This document shows positions 1 to 12,300 of a stretch of 64,000 nucleotides of DNA, in pieces. The notes under the pieces are model-generated. The model worked only from the letters and a program-made list of their open reading frames with translations, made no database searches and was not told the origin of the DNA. This DNA is from Salvelinus alpinus (Eukaryota; Chordata; Actinopteri; Salmoniformes; Salmonidae). The number at the start of each line of letters is the position of its first letter. The stretch's first letter is position 1. A program made the position numbers and the translations under genes. The stretch covers positions 37,100,106 through 37,164,105 of the forward strand of contig NC_092100.1 of NCBI RefSeq assembly GCF_045679555.1, read 5' to 3'.

Positions 1-200
1 CTCTCTCTTCTCTACACCAGTGTCAATTCTGCCACTCTTTTTTTAGATTTTGTCTAGTCTTTGACATTTTGACAAAAATATAATTAAGTCTTAGTCACAT
101 TTTTGTCATTTGAATAATGATTTGGTCTAGTTATTGTCTAAATGACTAAAACAGTGGGACATTTTAGTCAACTAAATGCCCTTCCATTTTAGTCACATCA
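1..200. repeat. Degenerate MITE-like repeat rich in TTTTAGTCA motifs
   Basis: The stretch repeats TTTTAGTCA and GTCTAGT motifs typical of a fish hAT-type non-autonomous element. Related sequence reappears at 2935-3112, so the two may be parts of one old copy interrupted by later insertions. The left end lies outside the window. Family assignment is from memory and tentative. Confidence 0.35.
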
Positions 201-487
201 CATTTGTATTGACTCATTCATCTTTAGTAAACATAAATCATGGACTTCCATGTGCATACACAAACATACATAGCCGTGTCCTACCAACATAGTTTTCTGC
301 ATAACATCATATTCTCTTCCCAACAGCAGAAATATGACAAACATATATAATAATAATATTATTATATAAGAATTATCTTGCCATGTAAATTCTTAATTCA
401 GCCTATATAGATATTGCACATTACATACAAAACAAACCACAGGATGTTTGTGGCACCCAAATTGGGGAGAACGATTTTGTGGTAATG

Positions 488-575
488 GCTGGAGCAGAAT
501 CAGTGGAATGGTATAAAATCTATCAAACACATGGTTTTCATATATTTGATGCCATTCCATTAGCTCCATTCCAGC
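488..575. repeat. 88-bp imperfect palindrome
   Basis: The sequence from GCTGGAGC at 488 to the matching CCAGC at 575 folds on itself. The arms carry GTGGAATGGTAT and its near complement around a CACATGG centre. It resembles a short interspersed palindrome common in salmonid DNA. No gene is seen between 200 and 488. Confidence 0.5.
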
Positions 576-594
576 AATTAAAATACACACACAA

Positions 595-1112
<518 letters not shown>

Positions 1113-1591
1113 GCTTCTCTTTCTGGGGTCCATACAAACCATGAAACATTACATAATACAGAACATTTAGACAAGAACAGTTCCATGCAATACTGTACGC
1201 TGGATTTGGGGACTGTGAAAAACCCCTGGTGGCATGTGGGGCAAGTGTGTGTGTCAGAGCTGTGTGTAAGTTGACTATGCAAACAATTTGGGATTTTCAA
1301 CACATTGTTTCATTTTTTTTTTTTAAGTGCTGCAGTCAGTCCCTCCTCAACTCAATGCACATGACTGAAAAAGGTGCAGTCTAAACAAATTGTCCAGAGG
1401 TAGCCTAGTTTTAAAACAGACCGTTTAGTCTTAGGAAAAGAGGGAGACTTGGCTACATTGGATACAGAACCTGTATATGAAATACAGTTGGATAAGTGGG
1501 AGGGTTGAGCGAGACTACAAATTCATAGACCTCCTACTTTTCTACAGCCTCTCAAGGGAGAGAAAAACATAGCTAGACTGTTGTTTTACTA

Positions 1592-2630
1592 TCTTCTCTA
1601 GGATAGGGGGCAGAGTTTTCACTTTTGTAAAAATAGCATGCCCAATTTCAACTTCCTTCTACTCATCCCCGGAATATAAGATATGCATATTATTAGTAGA
1701 TTTGGATAGAAAACACTCTGAAGTTTCTAAAACTGTTTGAATCATATCTGTAAGTATAACAGAACTTATGTAGCAGGCAAAACCCCGAAGACTAACCATA
1801 ATTCTTTTTTTTCTTTTTTTTTAAGTCACTGTCTGTTCAATGAGTGTTCATTGGGAAGCCAGATTTCTAATCATCCTGTTCTCAGTTCCTACTGCTTCCA
1901 CTGGATGTCACCAGTCTTAGGAAATAGGTTGAGGTTATTCATTTGTGCAATGAAGAAGAAGGCCATCAGGAAGTAGAGTAACGTCATGTGTACTGTTTGA
2001 GAGTTGCGCAAGACTAAAGAAAGTAGCGTTAGTTTGTTTATCTCCTGTATTGAAAACAGATAGACCCGTCTTCAATTTGATCGATTATTAACATTTACAA
2101 ATACCTTAAGTTGTATTACAAACGTACTTTGAAATGTTTTGGCAAAGTTTAGAGGTAATTTTTGAGATATTTTGTAGTGACTTTGCGCAAATTGGAAGCT
2201 GTTTTTTTTCTGGATCAGCCGCGCCAAATAAATGGACAATTTGGATATATATGGACGGAATTAATCGAACAAAAGGACCATTTGTGATGTTTATGGGACA
2301 TATTGGAGTGCCAACAAAAGAATCTCGTCAAAGGTAATGCATGTTTTATATATCTGCGTTTTGAGTTGCACCTGCAAGGTTGAAATATGCTACTCTCTCT
2401 TTGTTGACATTGTGCTATCATCAGATAATAGCATCTTATGCTTTCACCGAAAAGCCTTTTTGAAATCTGACATGTTGGCTGGATTCACAACGAGTGTAGC
2501 TTTAATTTGGTATCTTACATGTGTGATTTAATGAAAGTTTGATTTTATATAATTTTTTTGAATTTGGCGCTCTACATTTTCCCTGGCTATTGGCCAAGTG
2601 GGACGCTACCGTCCGCTATCCCAGAGAGGT
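1592..2630 (+). mobile_element. piggyBac-like (TTAA-type) non-autonomous element, older copy
   Basis: The left end is a mutated CTTCTTTGGGATAGGGGGC terminus and the right end reads CGCTATCCCAGAGAGG, its inverse. The interior shares GTAGATTTGGATAGAAAACACTC and GGAGTGCCAACA motifs, in inverse orientation, with the copy at 28214-29258. The flanking TTAA duplication has decayed. No transposase frame is present. The piggyBac label rests on the TTAA flanks of the sister copy. Confidence 0.65.
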
Positions 2631-2634
2631 TCTC

Positions 2635-3112
2635 AATGCTGCTATTGTTTTAAATGTCATTAAGCAGCTTGTGTTTCTTAACAAGGCAAAGGTTAACTAA
2701 CTACAAGACGGGTGGTGACTGGTTAGAGTCGCCTGTGCGATGTGTATAATTGGAGGCGGAGCTGGAGCAGAGCCTGTCTGCCCACACTAATCGCTTGCTC
2801 CCCCGCAGCTCACCAGCTGATGTAGGCTGTGTTTGCCGGATGTGACGCCTCCTTCCCACTGCTGAACAGAACTGCGCTGCACATCTGCGCTGCGAATATT
2901 AGTTGTCACTTAAAAGCTCTCAATCTCTCCAAAAACTCTTATCCAGACCACTTAGTAGTCATATTTTAGTCACAGAGATAATTTTGTAATTTTTGTTTAG
3001 TTATAGTTTATGGGTCTATTTAGTCAGTTATAGTCTCGTCAATTGCCACTGAAAAATAGGTGTTTGGCGAATATTTTAGTAACTTTTTTTGTTGACCAAA
3101 TTAACATTGCTC
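2635..3112. repeat. Repeat-derived DNA with TTTTAGTCA motifs
   Basis: From about 2935 the TATTTTAGTCA motifs of the first 200 bases return, ending near GTTGACCAAATTAACA, which looks like a terminal repeat of that element. The GC-richer part (2750-2900) shows no supported gene. Confidence 0.35.
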
Positions 3113-3429
3113 TACCACATCACATCTCTCCTTTCTCCTTTCTTCTGCATCCCTCAATTACTTCTCTCCTCACTTCTCTCTTCACTCTCCTCACATCACT
3201 ATCACCTCTTCTCTTTTCTTCCCCAAATTTCCTCCATCCCTCCATCACCTCACTCCATCATGCCCTGTATAAAAGTCTGGGTGGTGCTGTGCCTATTGAG
3301 ATAAGCTCATCAAAATGTCTCTGTTTCATGATGTCCTACTGCATGGATAACTCATCTGAGGCTTTCAAAGGCCGTTTGGGCAGTTTCTTGGTTTCATTGT
3401 GCATAATATCTATTTTTTCTCCAAATATA

Positions 3430-3430
3430 T

Positions 3431-3492
<62 letters not shown>

Positions 3493-3610
3493 GCTCTCTC
3501 TCTCTCTCTCTCATGCTCTCTCTCCCTCTCTCTCATGCTCTCTCTCCCTCTCTCTCATGCTCTCTCTCCCTCTCATGCTCTTACTCTCTCTCATGCTCTA
3601 CCTCTCTCTG
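3430..3610. repeat. (CT)n microsatellite with ATGCTCTCTC interruptions
   Basis: A pure CT tract of about 60 bases is followed by units broken at regular steps by CATG. A pyrimidine-rich run precedes it (3120-3250) and a purine-rich run follows (3640-3800), so the strand composition flips around the repeat. No gene is seen. Confidence 0.9.
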
Positions 3611-4173
3611 TTGTATCCAATCAGGCTGGCACTGCATTGCAGTTCATAGAGGGAGAAAGGGAGGAGGGAGATATTCTATAGGGAGAGAGGAGGGAGGGAA
3701 AGCAAAAGAGTGAATGGAAGGAGGGAGGGGGAGACGAGCAATACGGGGAGAGAATAGGCTAATGGGAGATGAGGGAGAGATGGGTGAGGAAAGAAAAAGA
3801 GCTAGCTGCACAATAGAGCAGACAGATTACACTGGATACAAAAGAGAGAGGGAACAGAAAAGAGAGACGGGAAAGCAATTTGGATGAAAAGGAAACTGTT
3901 AGAGGAGAAATGGAGCTGGAAGTCTGTACAAGTCTTATCCTCAGTGTGGAACAACAATGGTCCTGAGCATATTACGATGTTTCACACCAGACAGTGGGGA
4001 GCATCTTGACTCTACATATCTCTATTTGTTGATACCTCTGTGATAACTTTGCACCACAACTTGGTCATTGCATCCACAGAGAGGTTCATATACCCTGCTG
4101 CAGGATTTTTTCTCAGCTCTAGGGATGCTCCTCAAGACCTTGATTAGCTGAATCAGGTATTAGAATATAGCTG

Positions 4174-4878
4174 GAGCGGGCCTTCCGTGTAACTCAGCGG
4201 TCTAAGGCACTGCATCGCAGTGTTGCGGCATCACTACTTGGTCACCTTTTATTATCTATGCATAGTCACTTTACCCCAAGCTACCTGTAGAAATTACCTT
4301 GACTAACCTGTACCCCCGCACATTGACTCAGTAGCGGTACCCTCTGTGTATAGCCTTGTTATTGTTGTTTTATTGTGTTACTTTTTATTTTATTTTGTAT
4401 TTTGTTTTGTAAATATTTTCAGAACTCTATTTCTTGAACTGCATTGTTAGTTAAGGGCTAGTAAGTATTTCATGTTGTATTCGGCGTATGTGACAAATAC
4501 AATTTGATTTGACTACAGCCTGGGATCGAACCCAGGCTGTGTCACAACCGGCCATGACCGGGAGTCCCATAGGGCGGCGCACAATTGGCCCAGCGTCGTC
4601 CGGCTTTACTTGGCTCATCGCGCTCTAGCGATTCCTTGTGGTGGGCCAGGTGCCTGCAGGCTGACTTCAGTCGTCAGTTGAATGGTGTATCCTCCAACAC
4701 ATTGGTGCAGCTGGTTTTCAGGTTAAGCGGACGGGTGTTAAGAAGCGCGGCTTGGCTGGTCATGTTTGGGAAGAAGCATGACTCAACCTTCGCCTCTCTC
4801 GAGTCCATTTTGGTGTTGCAGCGATGAGACAAGATCGTAATCACGAAATTGGGGAGAAAAAGGGAGGTAAAAAAATAT
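4174..4878 (+). mobile_element. tRNA-Leu-like SINE (SlmI-type head) split by a LINE tail
   Basis: The head (TCAGCGGTCTAAGGCACTGCATCGCAG) is a degenerate tRNA-Leu-like promoter with box A. After an insertion at 4238-4511 the SINE resumes with GGGATCGAACCCAGGCTG (box B region) and runs on to GGGGAGAAAAAGGGAGGTAAA. It is not a functional tRNA gene. Confidence 0.75.
4238..4511 (+). mobile_element. L2-like LINE 3' tail inserted in the SINE
   Basis: Only the 3' untranslated end of an L2-like LINE is present, finishing with GTGACAAATACAATTTGATTTG. The 5-bp sequence ACTAC flanks it on both sides (4233-4237 and 4512-4516), which is a clean target-site duplication inside the SINE. Confidence 0.75.
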
Positions 4879-5437
4879 AATAAATAATCCTGCTGGAGCA
4901 AAAACCTGAACATTTGCTCTCCAGGAAGAGGGTTTGCAAGCCAACACTTCTTTGGGGCTTTAGAGCCTAGATTTTCCAATATCCTCGATGGGACATAGAA
5001 GGAAACGGTTAATGTCTCTGTTACTGTATGAACAAGAACTGGAGAAAGTGGGAAAGGAGGGTGAGAGGGAGATGGCTCGAGAAAGTAAAGAGGGAGAGGT
5101 TCTGGAGGGCATACTGAATTGGGAATAATTTATACACGGGTGATGGAAAAAGAAAGATGAGAATTAAAAGGTGAGAGATGGAGAGATAGAGATATGGGAT
5201 ATGGACAGAGAGAAGGTATGTTTTAGAGTAGTCAGTAGAGAAATAACTGCAGAGATAAAAGCAGACAGTGACAGAACGTTAAAGAAAATGGAGAGCAAGA
5301 AAAATGTAAAGAAAACTGAGAGAGAGAGAAAGAAAGAGAGAGGGAGGAGGGTGGAGGGTATGGATGGGTGAGGTTGCCTCATTACAGAGTAAACACTGGA
5401 ACAGGAGCCCATCCACTGGAGGATATTGTATTTTATG
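4879..5437. other. Purine-rich DNA without a recognisable gene
   Basis: The stretch 5040-5350 is GA-rich. Its open frames follow the composition (runs of E, R and K) and show no domain. Confidence 0.5.
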
Positions 5438-5455
5438 CACACACACACACACACG

Positions 5456-5512
<57 letters not shown>
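5438..5512. repeat. (CA)n microsatellite
   Basis: A CA tract with two CGCA interruptions near its left end. Confidence 0.95.
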
Positions 5513-5514
<2 letters not shown>

Positions 5515-5667
5515 TCTCTCGCTCTCCTTTCTCTAACCTGAAAATCAAAACAAAGGTCAGTTGAGTGAGCAAAGAAAACAGGTGGTGTCTGATGAGAGAA
5601 AGTGAAAGTCACCTGGGTTGTCCCATCAGAGAATACACTGCCCTCTCTATTTCTCTTTTTCTCTCTC

Positions 5668-7258
5668 TCACACATACATTTCCCTTTGGAAATACCTGGA
5701 TTTCTGCATAAATTGGTCATAAAATGTGATCTGATCTTCTTCTAGGTCAAAACAATAGACAAACACTGTCTGCTTAAACTAATAACAATTATATGTTTTC
5801 ATGTCTTTATTGAACACACCGTGTAAACCTTAACAGTTCAGGGTGAGAAAAGTATGTGAACCCTTGGATTTAATACCTGGTTGACCCTCCTTTGGCAGCA
5901 ATAACCTCAACCAAACGTTTCTGTAGTTGCGGAACAGACCTGCACAACGGTCCGGAGGAAATTTGGGACCATTTCTCTTTATTAACTGTTTTAGTCCAGC
6001 AATATTCTTGGGATGTCTGGTGTGAACTGCTCTCTTGAGGTCATGCCACAGCATCTCAATCGGGTTGAGGTCAGGACTCTGACTGGGCCACTCCAGAAGG
6101 TGTATTTTCTTCTGTTGAAGCCATTCTGTTGTTGATTTACTTCTGTATTTTGGGTCGTTGTCCTGTTGTATCACCCAACTTCTGTTGAGCTTAAATTGGC
6201 GGACAGATAGCCTTACATTCTCCTGCAAAATATATTGATAAACTTGGAAATGCATTTTTCTGTCGATGATAGCAAGCTGTCAAGGCCCTGAAGGAGGAAA
6301 GCTACCCCAAACCATGATGCTCCCGCCACCATACTTTACAGTTGGGATGAGGTTTTGATGTTGGTGTGCTGTGCCTTTTTCTCCACACATAGTGTTGTGT
6401 GTTCCTTCCAAACAACTCAACTGTAGTTTCATCTGTTCACAGAATATTTTACCGGTGGCGCTGTGGAACATCCAGGTGCTCTTTTGAAAACTTCAGACGT
6501 GCAGCAATGTTTTTTTTCAACAGCAGTGGCTTCTTTCCGTGGTGTCTTCCCATGAACACCATTCTTGTTTAGTGTTTTATGTATCGTAGACTCGTCAACA
6601 GAGATGTTGGCATGTTACAGAGATTTCTGTAACTCTTTTGCTGACACTCTATGATTCTCCTTAACCTCATTGAGCATTCTGTGCTGTGCTGTTGTAGTCA
6701 CCTTTGCAGGATGGCCACTCCTGGGGAGAGTAGCAACAGTGTTGAACTTTCTCCGTTTATAGACAATTTGTCTTACCGTGGACTGATGAACGTCAAGGCT
6801 TTTAGAGATACTTTTGTAACCATTTCCAGCTTTATGCAAGTCAACAATTCTTAATCTTAGGTCTTCTGAGATCTCTTTTGTTCGGGGCATGGTTCACATC
6901 AGTCAATGCTTCTTGTGAACAGCAAACTCAAATTTTGTGAGTGTTTTTATAGGGAAAGGCAGCTCTAACCAACATCTCCAATCTTGTCTCATTGATTGGA
7001 CTCCAGGTTAGCTGACTCCTGACTCCAATTAGCTTTTGAAAAAGTCATTAGCCTAGGGGTTCACATACTTTTTTCCCACCCTACACTGTGAATGTTTAAA
7101 TGATGTATTCAATATAGACAAGAAAAATACAATCATTTGTGTGTTATTAGTTAAACACACTAGGTTTGTCTATTGTTGTGATCAGATCAAATTTGAAGAC
7201 CTATTTATACAGAAATCCAGGTAATTACAAAGGGTTCACATATACTTTCTTGCCACTG
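5668..7258 (-). mobile_element. Tc1-like DNA transposon, degraded copy
   Basis: The right terminus (CAGTGGCAAGAAAGTATATG on the minus strand) ends at 7258 beside TA. The long terminal inverted repeat includes TACCTGGATTTCTG and ATAGACAAAC, recurring in inverse at 5690-5870. The outermost left end is eroded, so the left coordinate is approximate. The transposase remnant lies inside on the minus strand. Confidence 0.85.
5830..6890 (-). pseudogene. Tc1-like transposase, frameshifted
   Basis: This encoded a cut-and-paste transposase that binds the element's terminal repeats and inserts at TA. The N-terminal part starts at 6890 with [20 protein letters not shown], a paired-type helix-turn-helix. 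The C-terminal part (6255-5830) keeps the second aspartate in QQDNDPKY and the glutamate in NPIEMLW, spaced as in the DD34E catalytic triad. Between them the frame breaks at least twice, and the region of the first aspartate (near 6430) is read only in a shifted frame. About 340 residues would be usual for the family. The copy cannot make active protein. Identity as a Tc1 relic is certain; the exact family is not. Confidence 0.88.
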
Positions 7259-7387
7259 TACCTGTTTACTGAAGTAGAGACATTCTGTCTGACAGAGAGA
7301 AGAGTAATCTCAGTTAACCCAGAACTAAAGTCTCACGTTATTGGTCAGCTGGTTCACAGTTTGTAGGAACCATGTTTCCCAGCAATG

Positions 7388-7607
<220 letters not shown>

Positions 7608-7817
7608 GCAGTGCATGCTGGGTGTTTTTGGAGTTTGAGTGTTTGGTGTGGAAAGCTCTATCCTAACTAACTTTCTTGATTCTTTTCTTTACATGTTATT
7701 TTCTATGGTGGAGGGTTAATGCAATATTTGTTTTAGCGGTATCCAAAGTTTTTTTCAAAGTTAGGGTGGAAGAGGACAGAGAAACTTTCCTGGGGTTTGG
7801 AAGTTGTGGTGTGCGCG
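7608..7817 (+). promoter_or_regulatory. LINE 5' leader, presumed internal promoter
   Basis: Full-length LINEs carry their own promoter at the extreme 5' end. Here the first 15 bases contain GCATGCTGGG, which matches the core half of the ZNF143/Staf site found at many vertebrate promoters. No TATA box is seen. This is inference from position and motif. Confidence 0.35.
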
Positions 7818-9269
7818 ATGGCTTCTCAGCCTAGCGCGGAGGAGACGCTGTCTATACAGCATGGATTCAGGTGTGTTCCTGAGAACGGAGTTAAGGTGGA
7901 GGAGGTTCTGCTCGCGGTCGGTGAACAGGTAGGAGCTGAGTTTATACATTCTGCTTCTAGAATGAACAAAGCTGTGGTTGTGTTCATGAAAAGGGCTAAT
8001 TTGGTTGGTAGGCTAATTGCTAGCGGAATATTTGTAAGGGATGTGTTGGTGTCAATTTCACCTCTCTCTACCCCTTCAACAAGAGTTGTAGTGGCAAATT
8101 TGCCTCCGTTTATTACGGATGATCAAATTAGGAAAGAGCTGAGTCGTTTTGGTAAGTTTGCTAGCGGTTTCCGTGTACTGTCAGCAGGGTTTCAGGCAGA
8201 TGCCGTTAAACACGTTGTTTCGTTCCGGAGGCAAGTGTTTATGTTTCTGAACAACAACGAGCAACAGCTAAATGTGCACTTTAAAGTGAGACATGGGGAG
8301 GGCCTCTATGCAGGTTTTGCCAGCACAGATAGTCTACGGTGTTTTGAATGTGGGGATTTGGGGCACAAGAGTTTTGCGTGCCCACACAAAGGCCGTAGAA
8401 AAGGTGAGGGTACAAGCGCCAGTGGGGGAAATCGAGGTCAAAGTGCAGGGGGTAAGGAGATGCAGACAGCAGAGGCTGGACCTAGTCAGGTTAGAGATGG
8501 TGGGGTAGATGAGGCTGGGCCTAGTCAGGCTAGAGATGGTGGGGTAGCTGTAGCTGAGTTTAGTCAGGCTAGAGATGGTGGGGTAGTGGAGGATGGGTCT
8601 AGTCAGGCTAGAGATGGTGGGGAAGCAGAGGCCGGGTCTAGTCAGGCTAGAGATGGTGGGGTAGCTGAGGCTGGGCCTAGTTATGCTATGGAGGGTGCTG
8701 GGTCTAGGCAGGATATGGATGGTGGTATAGCAGAGGCTGAGTCTAGTCAGGCTATGGATGGTGGGGTAGCTGAGGCTGGCCCTAGTCATGCTATGGAGGG
8801 TGGGGTAGCTGAGGCTGGCCCTAGTCATGCTATGGAGGGTGGTGTAGATGATACTGGGTCTAGTCAGGTTATTCTAGTGGATGAGGAGAGTATAGTGGGG
8901 AAGTGTAAGAGATTAGGGGGGGAGGAGGAGGGTGTCAAGCGGAAAAGGAAAAAGGGTGTGGACAAAGGCACCATGGAAATGTTGCCTGTTGCTGTGGGTG
9001 AGGCCCTAACCAGAGAGAAAGAGCAGGTGGTCAGGGTGGGAGATAGAGAAGAGGAGGAAAGTGAGTCTGAGGAAGAGGATGAGGAGTTATTTTTTTCAGA
9101 CTCCTCTTCAATTGGCCCGGAGCTGACAGCCAGTCAACCAGAGGGGTCTAAGTACACGTTGAGAGAACTGACAAGGTTCCTGAATGAGACTAAGGGGAAA
9201 AAAGTTAATCTTGAGGCTTTTTTTCCTGATCCTAGAAAGTTTGTAAGATCAGTACAACATGAGAAATGA
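7818..9269 (+). CDS. LINE ORF1 protein: RRM-like domain, CCHC knuckle, 13-residue repeats
   Basis: This is the presumed RNA-binding chaperone of the retrotransposon, forming the particle with its own transcript. I chose the ATG at 7818 (MASQPSAEETL); upstream in-frame codons are non-ATG. The protein is 483 residues. Residues about 85-165 (TRVVVANLPPFITDDQIRKE onward) look like an RRM fold. A zinc knuckle follows with C175, C178, H183 and C188. From about residue 220 to 350 there are some ten imperfect 13-residue repeats (AGPSQARDGGVAE type). A basic cluster KRKRKK near residue 374 may be a nuclear signal. A glutamate-rich stretch lies near 415-425. The frame is open throughout. ORF2 follows 91 bases downstream in another frame. 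Assignment as LINE ORF1 is firm; RRM is inferred by eye. Confidence 0.88.
   Translation: MASQPSAEETLSIQHGFRCVPENGVKVEEVLLAVGEQVGAEFIHSASRMNKAVVVFMKRANLVGRLIASGIFVRDVLVSISPLSTPSTRVVVANLPPFITDDQIRKELSRFGKFASGFRVLSAGFQADAVKHVVSFRRQVFMFLNNNEQQLNVHFKVRHGEGLYAGFASTDSLRCFECGDLGHKSFACPHKGRRKGEGTSASGGNRGQSAGGKEMQTAEAGPSQVRDGGVDEAGPSQARDGGVAVAEFSQARDGGVVEDGSSQARDGGEAEAGSSQARDGGVAEAGPSYAMEGAGSRQDMDGGIAEAESSQAMDGGVAEAGPSHAMEGGVAEAGPSHAMEGGVDDTGSSQVILVDEESIVGKCKRLGGEEEGVKRKRKKGVDKGTMEMLPVAVGEALTREKEQVVRVGDREEEESESEEEDEELFFSDSSSIGPELTASQPEGSKYTLRELTRFLNETKGKKVNLEAFFPDPRKFVRSVQHEK
8470..8870 (+). repeat. 39-bp tandem repeat within LINE ORF1
   Basis: About nine full and several partial units of 39 bp encode 13 residues each. 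The early units read SQARDGGV and the later ones SHAMEGGV or SQAMDGGV. One unit is shortened to nine residues near 8690. All length changes are multiples of three, so the frame is kept. Confidence 0.9.
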
Positions 9270-9360
9270 GGGGCATGGTGTCCTCTCACCCAATAAACGG
9301 TTTAGGTTGAGGAAGTGGGTCACAACAGTGCGTAAAGGTTTACCTTCAGACACTGTTTAA

Positions 9361-12300
9361 ATGTTTAATTTCTTTCTGACACTGGGGCTTTTTGAGCTTT
9401 GCTATTGGTCTATTTCTCTGCTGGCTTTTCTCCCACTTCTTATGGAGACTCTTCGGGTAGGCTCGCTTAATATAAATGGCGCCAGAGATGCGGGAAAGAG
9501 GAGTGTGTTGGGTGAATATGTAAAACAAAAAAAAGTACATGTGTTATTTCTGCAGGAGACGCATAGTGATGTGGTGAATGAAGTTGATTGGGGGCTCTGG
9601 TGGAAAGGGGCAAGTGTGTTGAGCCATGGGACAAATCTTAGTGCAGGGGTGGCAGTCCTTTTTGCACCGGGTCTGTCTGTAAAAATTTGCTCCTCAAAGG
9701 AAGTGTGTAAGGGTAGGTTGCTTGTTGTTAAAGCAGAAATTAACAGCATGGGTTTTGTTTTTATAAATGTGTATGCGCCTAACACAGGGAGAGAAAGAGG
9801 GGTTCTATTTGGGAGTCTTAGACAGGAACTCTCACAAGTAGCGCCTGAGGAGACGCTGGTGATCGGAGGTGACTGGAACTGTACAATGGATTTTACAAAA
9901 GACAGAAATGGGGAAGAGCCTAATTCAGTGTCAGTGGGAGTGTTAGGGGACATCATTAATCAGTTTGACCTAGTGGATGTTTGGAGAACTAAACATCCAA
10001 ACACAAGACAGTATACATGGGTGAAGGTTTTTGGGGCTAGGGTGAGTGCAGCCCGACTTGATCGTTTTTACATATCTAGGAATCAGAGCAATAGGCTGCT
10101 GGGCGCTACCATTCTCCCAGTGGGGTTTTCGGACCATCACATAACCATGGCTCGGCTGTCTATTTCACCAGGGCCCCGGCAGGCATCTTATTGGAAGTTC
10201 AATGTAAAGCTCTTACAAGATGCCACTTTTTGCTCAGTTTTCCAGACCTTTTGGGAAAGGTGGGGGCAGCGAAGAGAGGAGTATGAGTCTCTGAGTCAAT
10301 GGTGGGATGTGGGGAAAGTGCAGATTCGGCTTTTCTGTCAACAGTACACAGCTCTCTCATCATCAGAGGCTAGGAGAGTATTGGGGGAACTAGAGCGGTG
10401 TATTAGTGAGATGGAGGTAGAGATGGTGGGGCAAGGCAATGTAGGCCTCCAGGCTAATTTAGCCGAATTACGTAGGGACCGGGGCAGTTTTTTCCAGGTT
10501 AAAGCAAAGGGAGCACTTGTAAGAGCTAGGTTCTCCATGCTCAAGGAGATGGATGCTCCCAGCTCCTTCTTCTTTGGTTTGGAAAGACAGAGCAGTGAAG
10601 CCAAGGGTATGCATTGTCTACGGCTGTCTGATGGGCGGGTGACCTCTGTGGTGGGGGAGATGCGGGAGCGGACTGTGGAGTTTTATACTGAATTGTATAG
10701 GGCAGAAATGTGTGATCCTATGTGTGCTCAGGTCTTGTTCGCAGGACTCCCTAAGCTCTCTCGGGCACAGAGGGATGAAATGGACATTCCTCTTTTGTCA
10801 CATGAACTGGCAGAGGCCGTAACCCAGATGTCCCCCGGTCGTGCACCGGGGGTCGATGGACTCCCAGTGGAGTTTTACAAAAAATTCTGGGGAATAATTG
10901 GACAGGACTTCTTTTGCGTCTTGCGTGAATGCATCGGGGTAAGAGAGTTGCCGATGAGCTGCCGTCGGGCGGCTCTGACTCTCCTGCCCAAAAAAGGGGA
11001 CTTGTGTGAACTTAAGAACTGGAGGCCTGTGGCATTACTCTGTGCGGACTACAAGATTTTTGCCAAGGTCCTCTCTAACAGACTGAAGTCCCATCTGGAC
11101 TCTATAATACACAAGGACCAGACATATTGTGTACCGGGACGCTCAATCACGGACAACTTGTTCTTGATTAGGGACATGTTGGACTTGTCGAGAGGTTCTA
11201 ATGTGAACTTTGGACTGGTCTCTTTAGATCAAGAGAAGGCTTTTGATAGAGTGGATCATGAGTATCTGTTTAATGTGATGTCTGTGTTTGGGTTTGGGAA
11301 GAGTTTTGTGACCTGTGTGAAGCTGTTGTATGCTGGGGTGTCATGTATGGTTAAGGTGGGAGGGGGGCTTAGTAGGCCAGTCTGGGTGAGACGGGGCATT
11401 AGACAAGGATGCCCTCTATCTGGGCAGCTATACACACTAGCCATTGAGCCTTTTTTAGGACTGCTACGCAGGAGACTGCAGGGAGTGTGCTGGACAGGCA
11501 TGGGTGTGGTGACAGGAATAGCAGTCTCAGCATACGCAGATGATGTTTCTGTGATGGTCAGGGATGGGCAAGATATGCAGGAACTAGAGACCAGTCTGAA
11601 GGTGTACGAGGGAGCTTCATCAGCTAAGGTAAACTGGGGAAAGAGCAAAGCTCTGTTATGTGGGGCATGGGGGGATAGGGCTCCTCCTCTGCTTCCAGGG
11701 GGTTTGCAGTGGGGTTGTGAAGGGCTTAAAGTGTTGGGGGTGTACCTGGGCTCGGAGAGGTGGGTCAGGAAGAACTGGGAGGGGCTGTCACAGGCAGTGG
11801 TGTCAAGACTGGCCAGGTGGAGGTGGCTCCTATCCCAAGTGTCATATAGAGGGAGGGTGCTGATAATTAACAACCTGGTGGCATCTTCCTTGTGGCATAA
11901 ACTGGCTGTCCTCAACCCCCCCGCCGGTCTGCTTGCAGACCTGCAACGCAAGCTGGTGGATTTCTTTTGGTCGGGACATCACTGGCTGAAGGCAGCAGTG
12001 TTGTACATGACCGTCCACGAAGGAGGACAGGGCCTGGTGGAACTGGAGAGCAGGATGGCTGCTTTCCGGCTAAAGGCGGTGCAGAGACTGCTGTATCATA
12101 CCGATGTTGGCTGGAGGGAACCAGCATGCGCACTGCTGAGGAGAGCTGGTGGATTAGGGTTGGACCGGCAGCTGTTCCTCATGAAGCTGGAGAGGCTGAG
12201 TACAGCAGGTCTCTCAGAGTTTTACTCTGCGGTGCTGAGGGCCTGGCAGCTGCTAAGGCCCATACGAGAAGGGGGTGTGGAGCCTGGGCAGTGGGTGTGG

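Noticed and set aside
8334..8828. 164-residue minus-strand frame opposite the LINE ORF1 repeats
   Set aside because: It is the complement of the 39-bp in-frame repeats, so its period keeps it open; no independent support.
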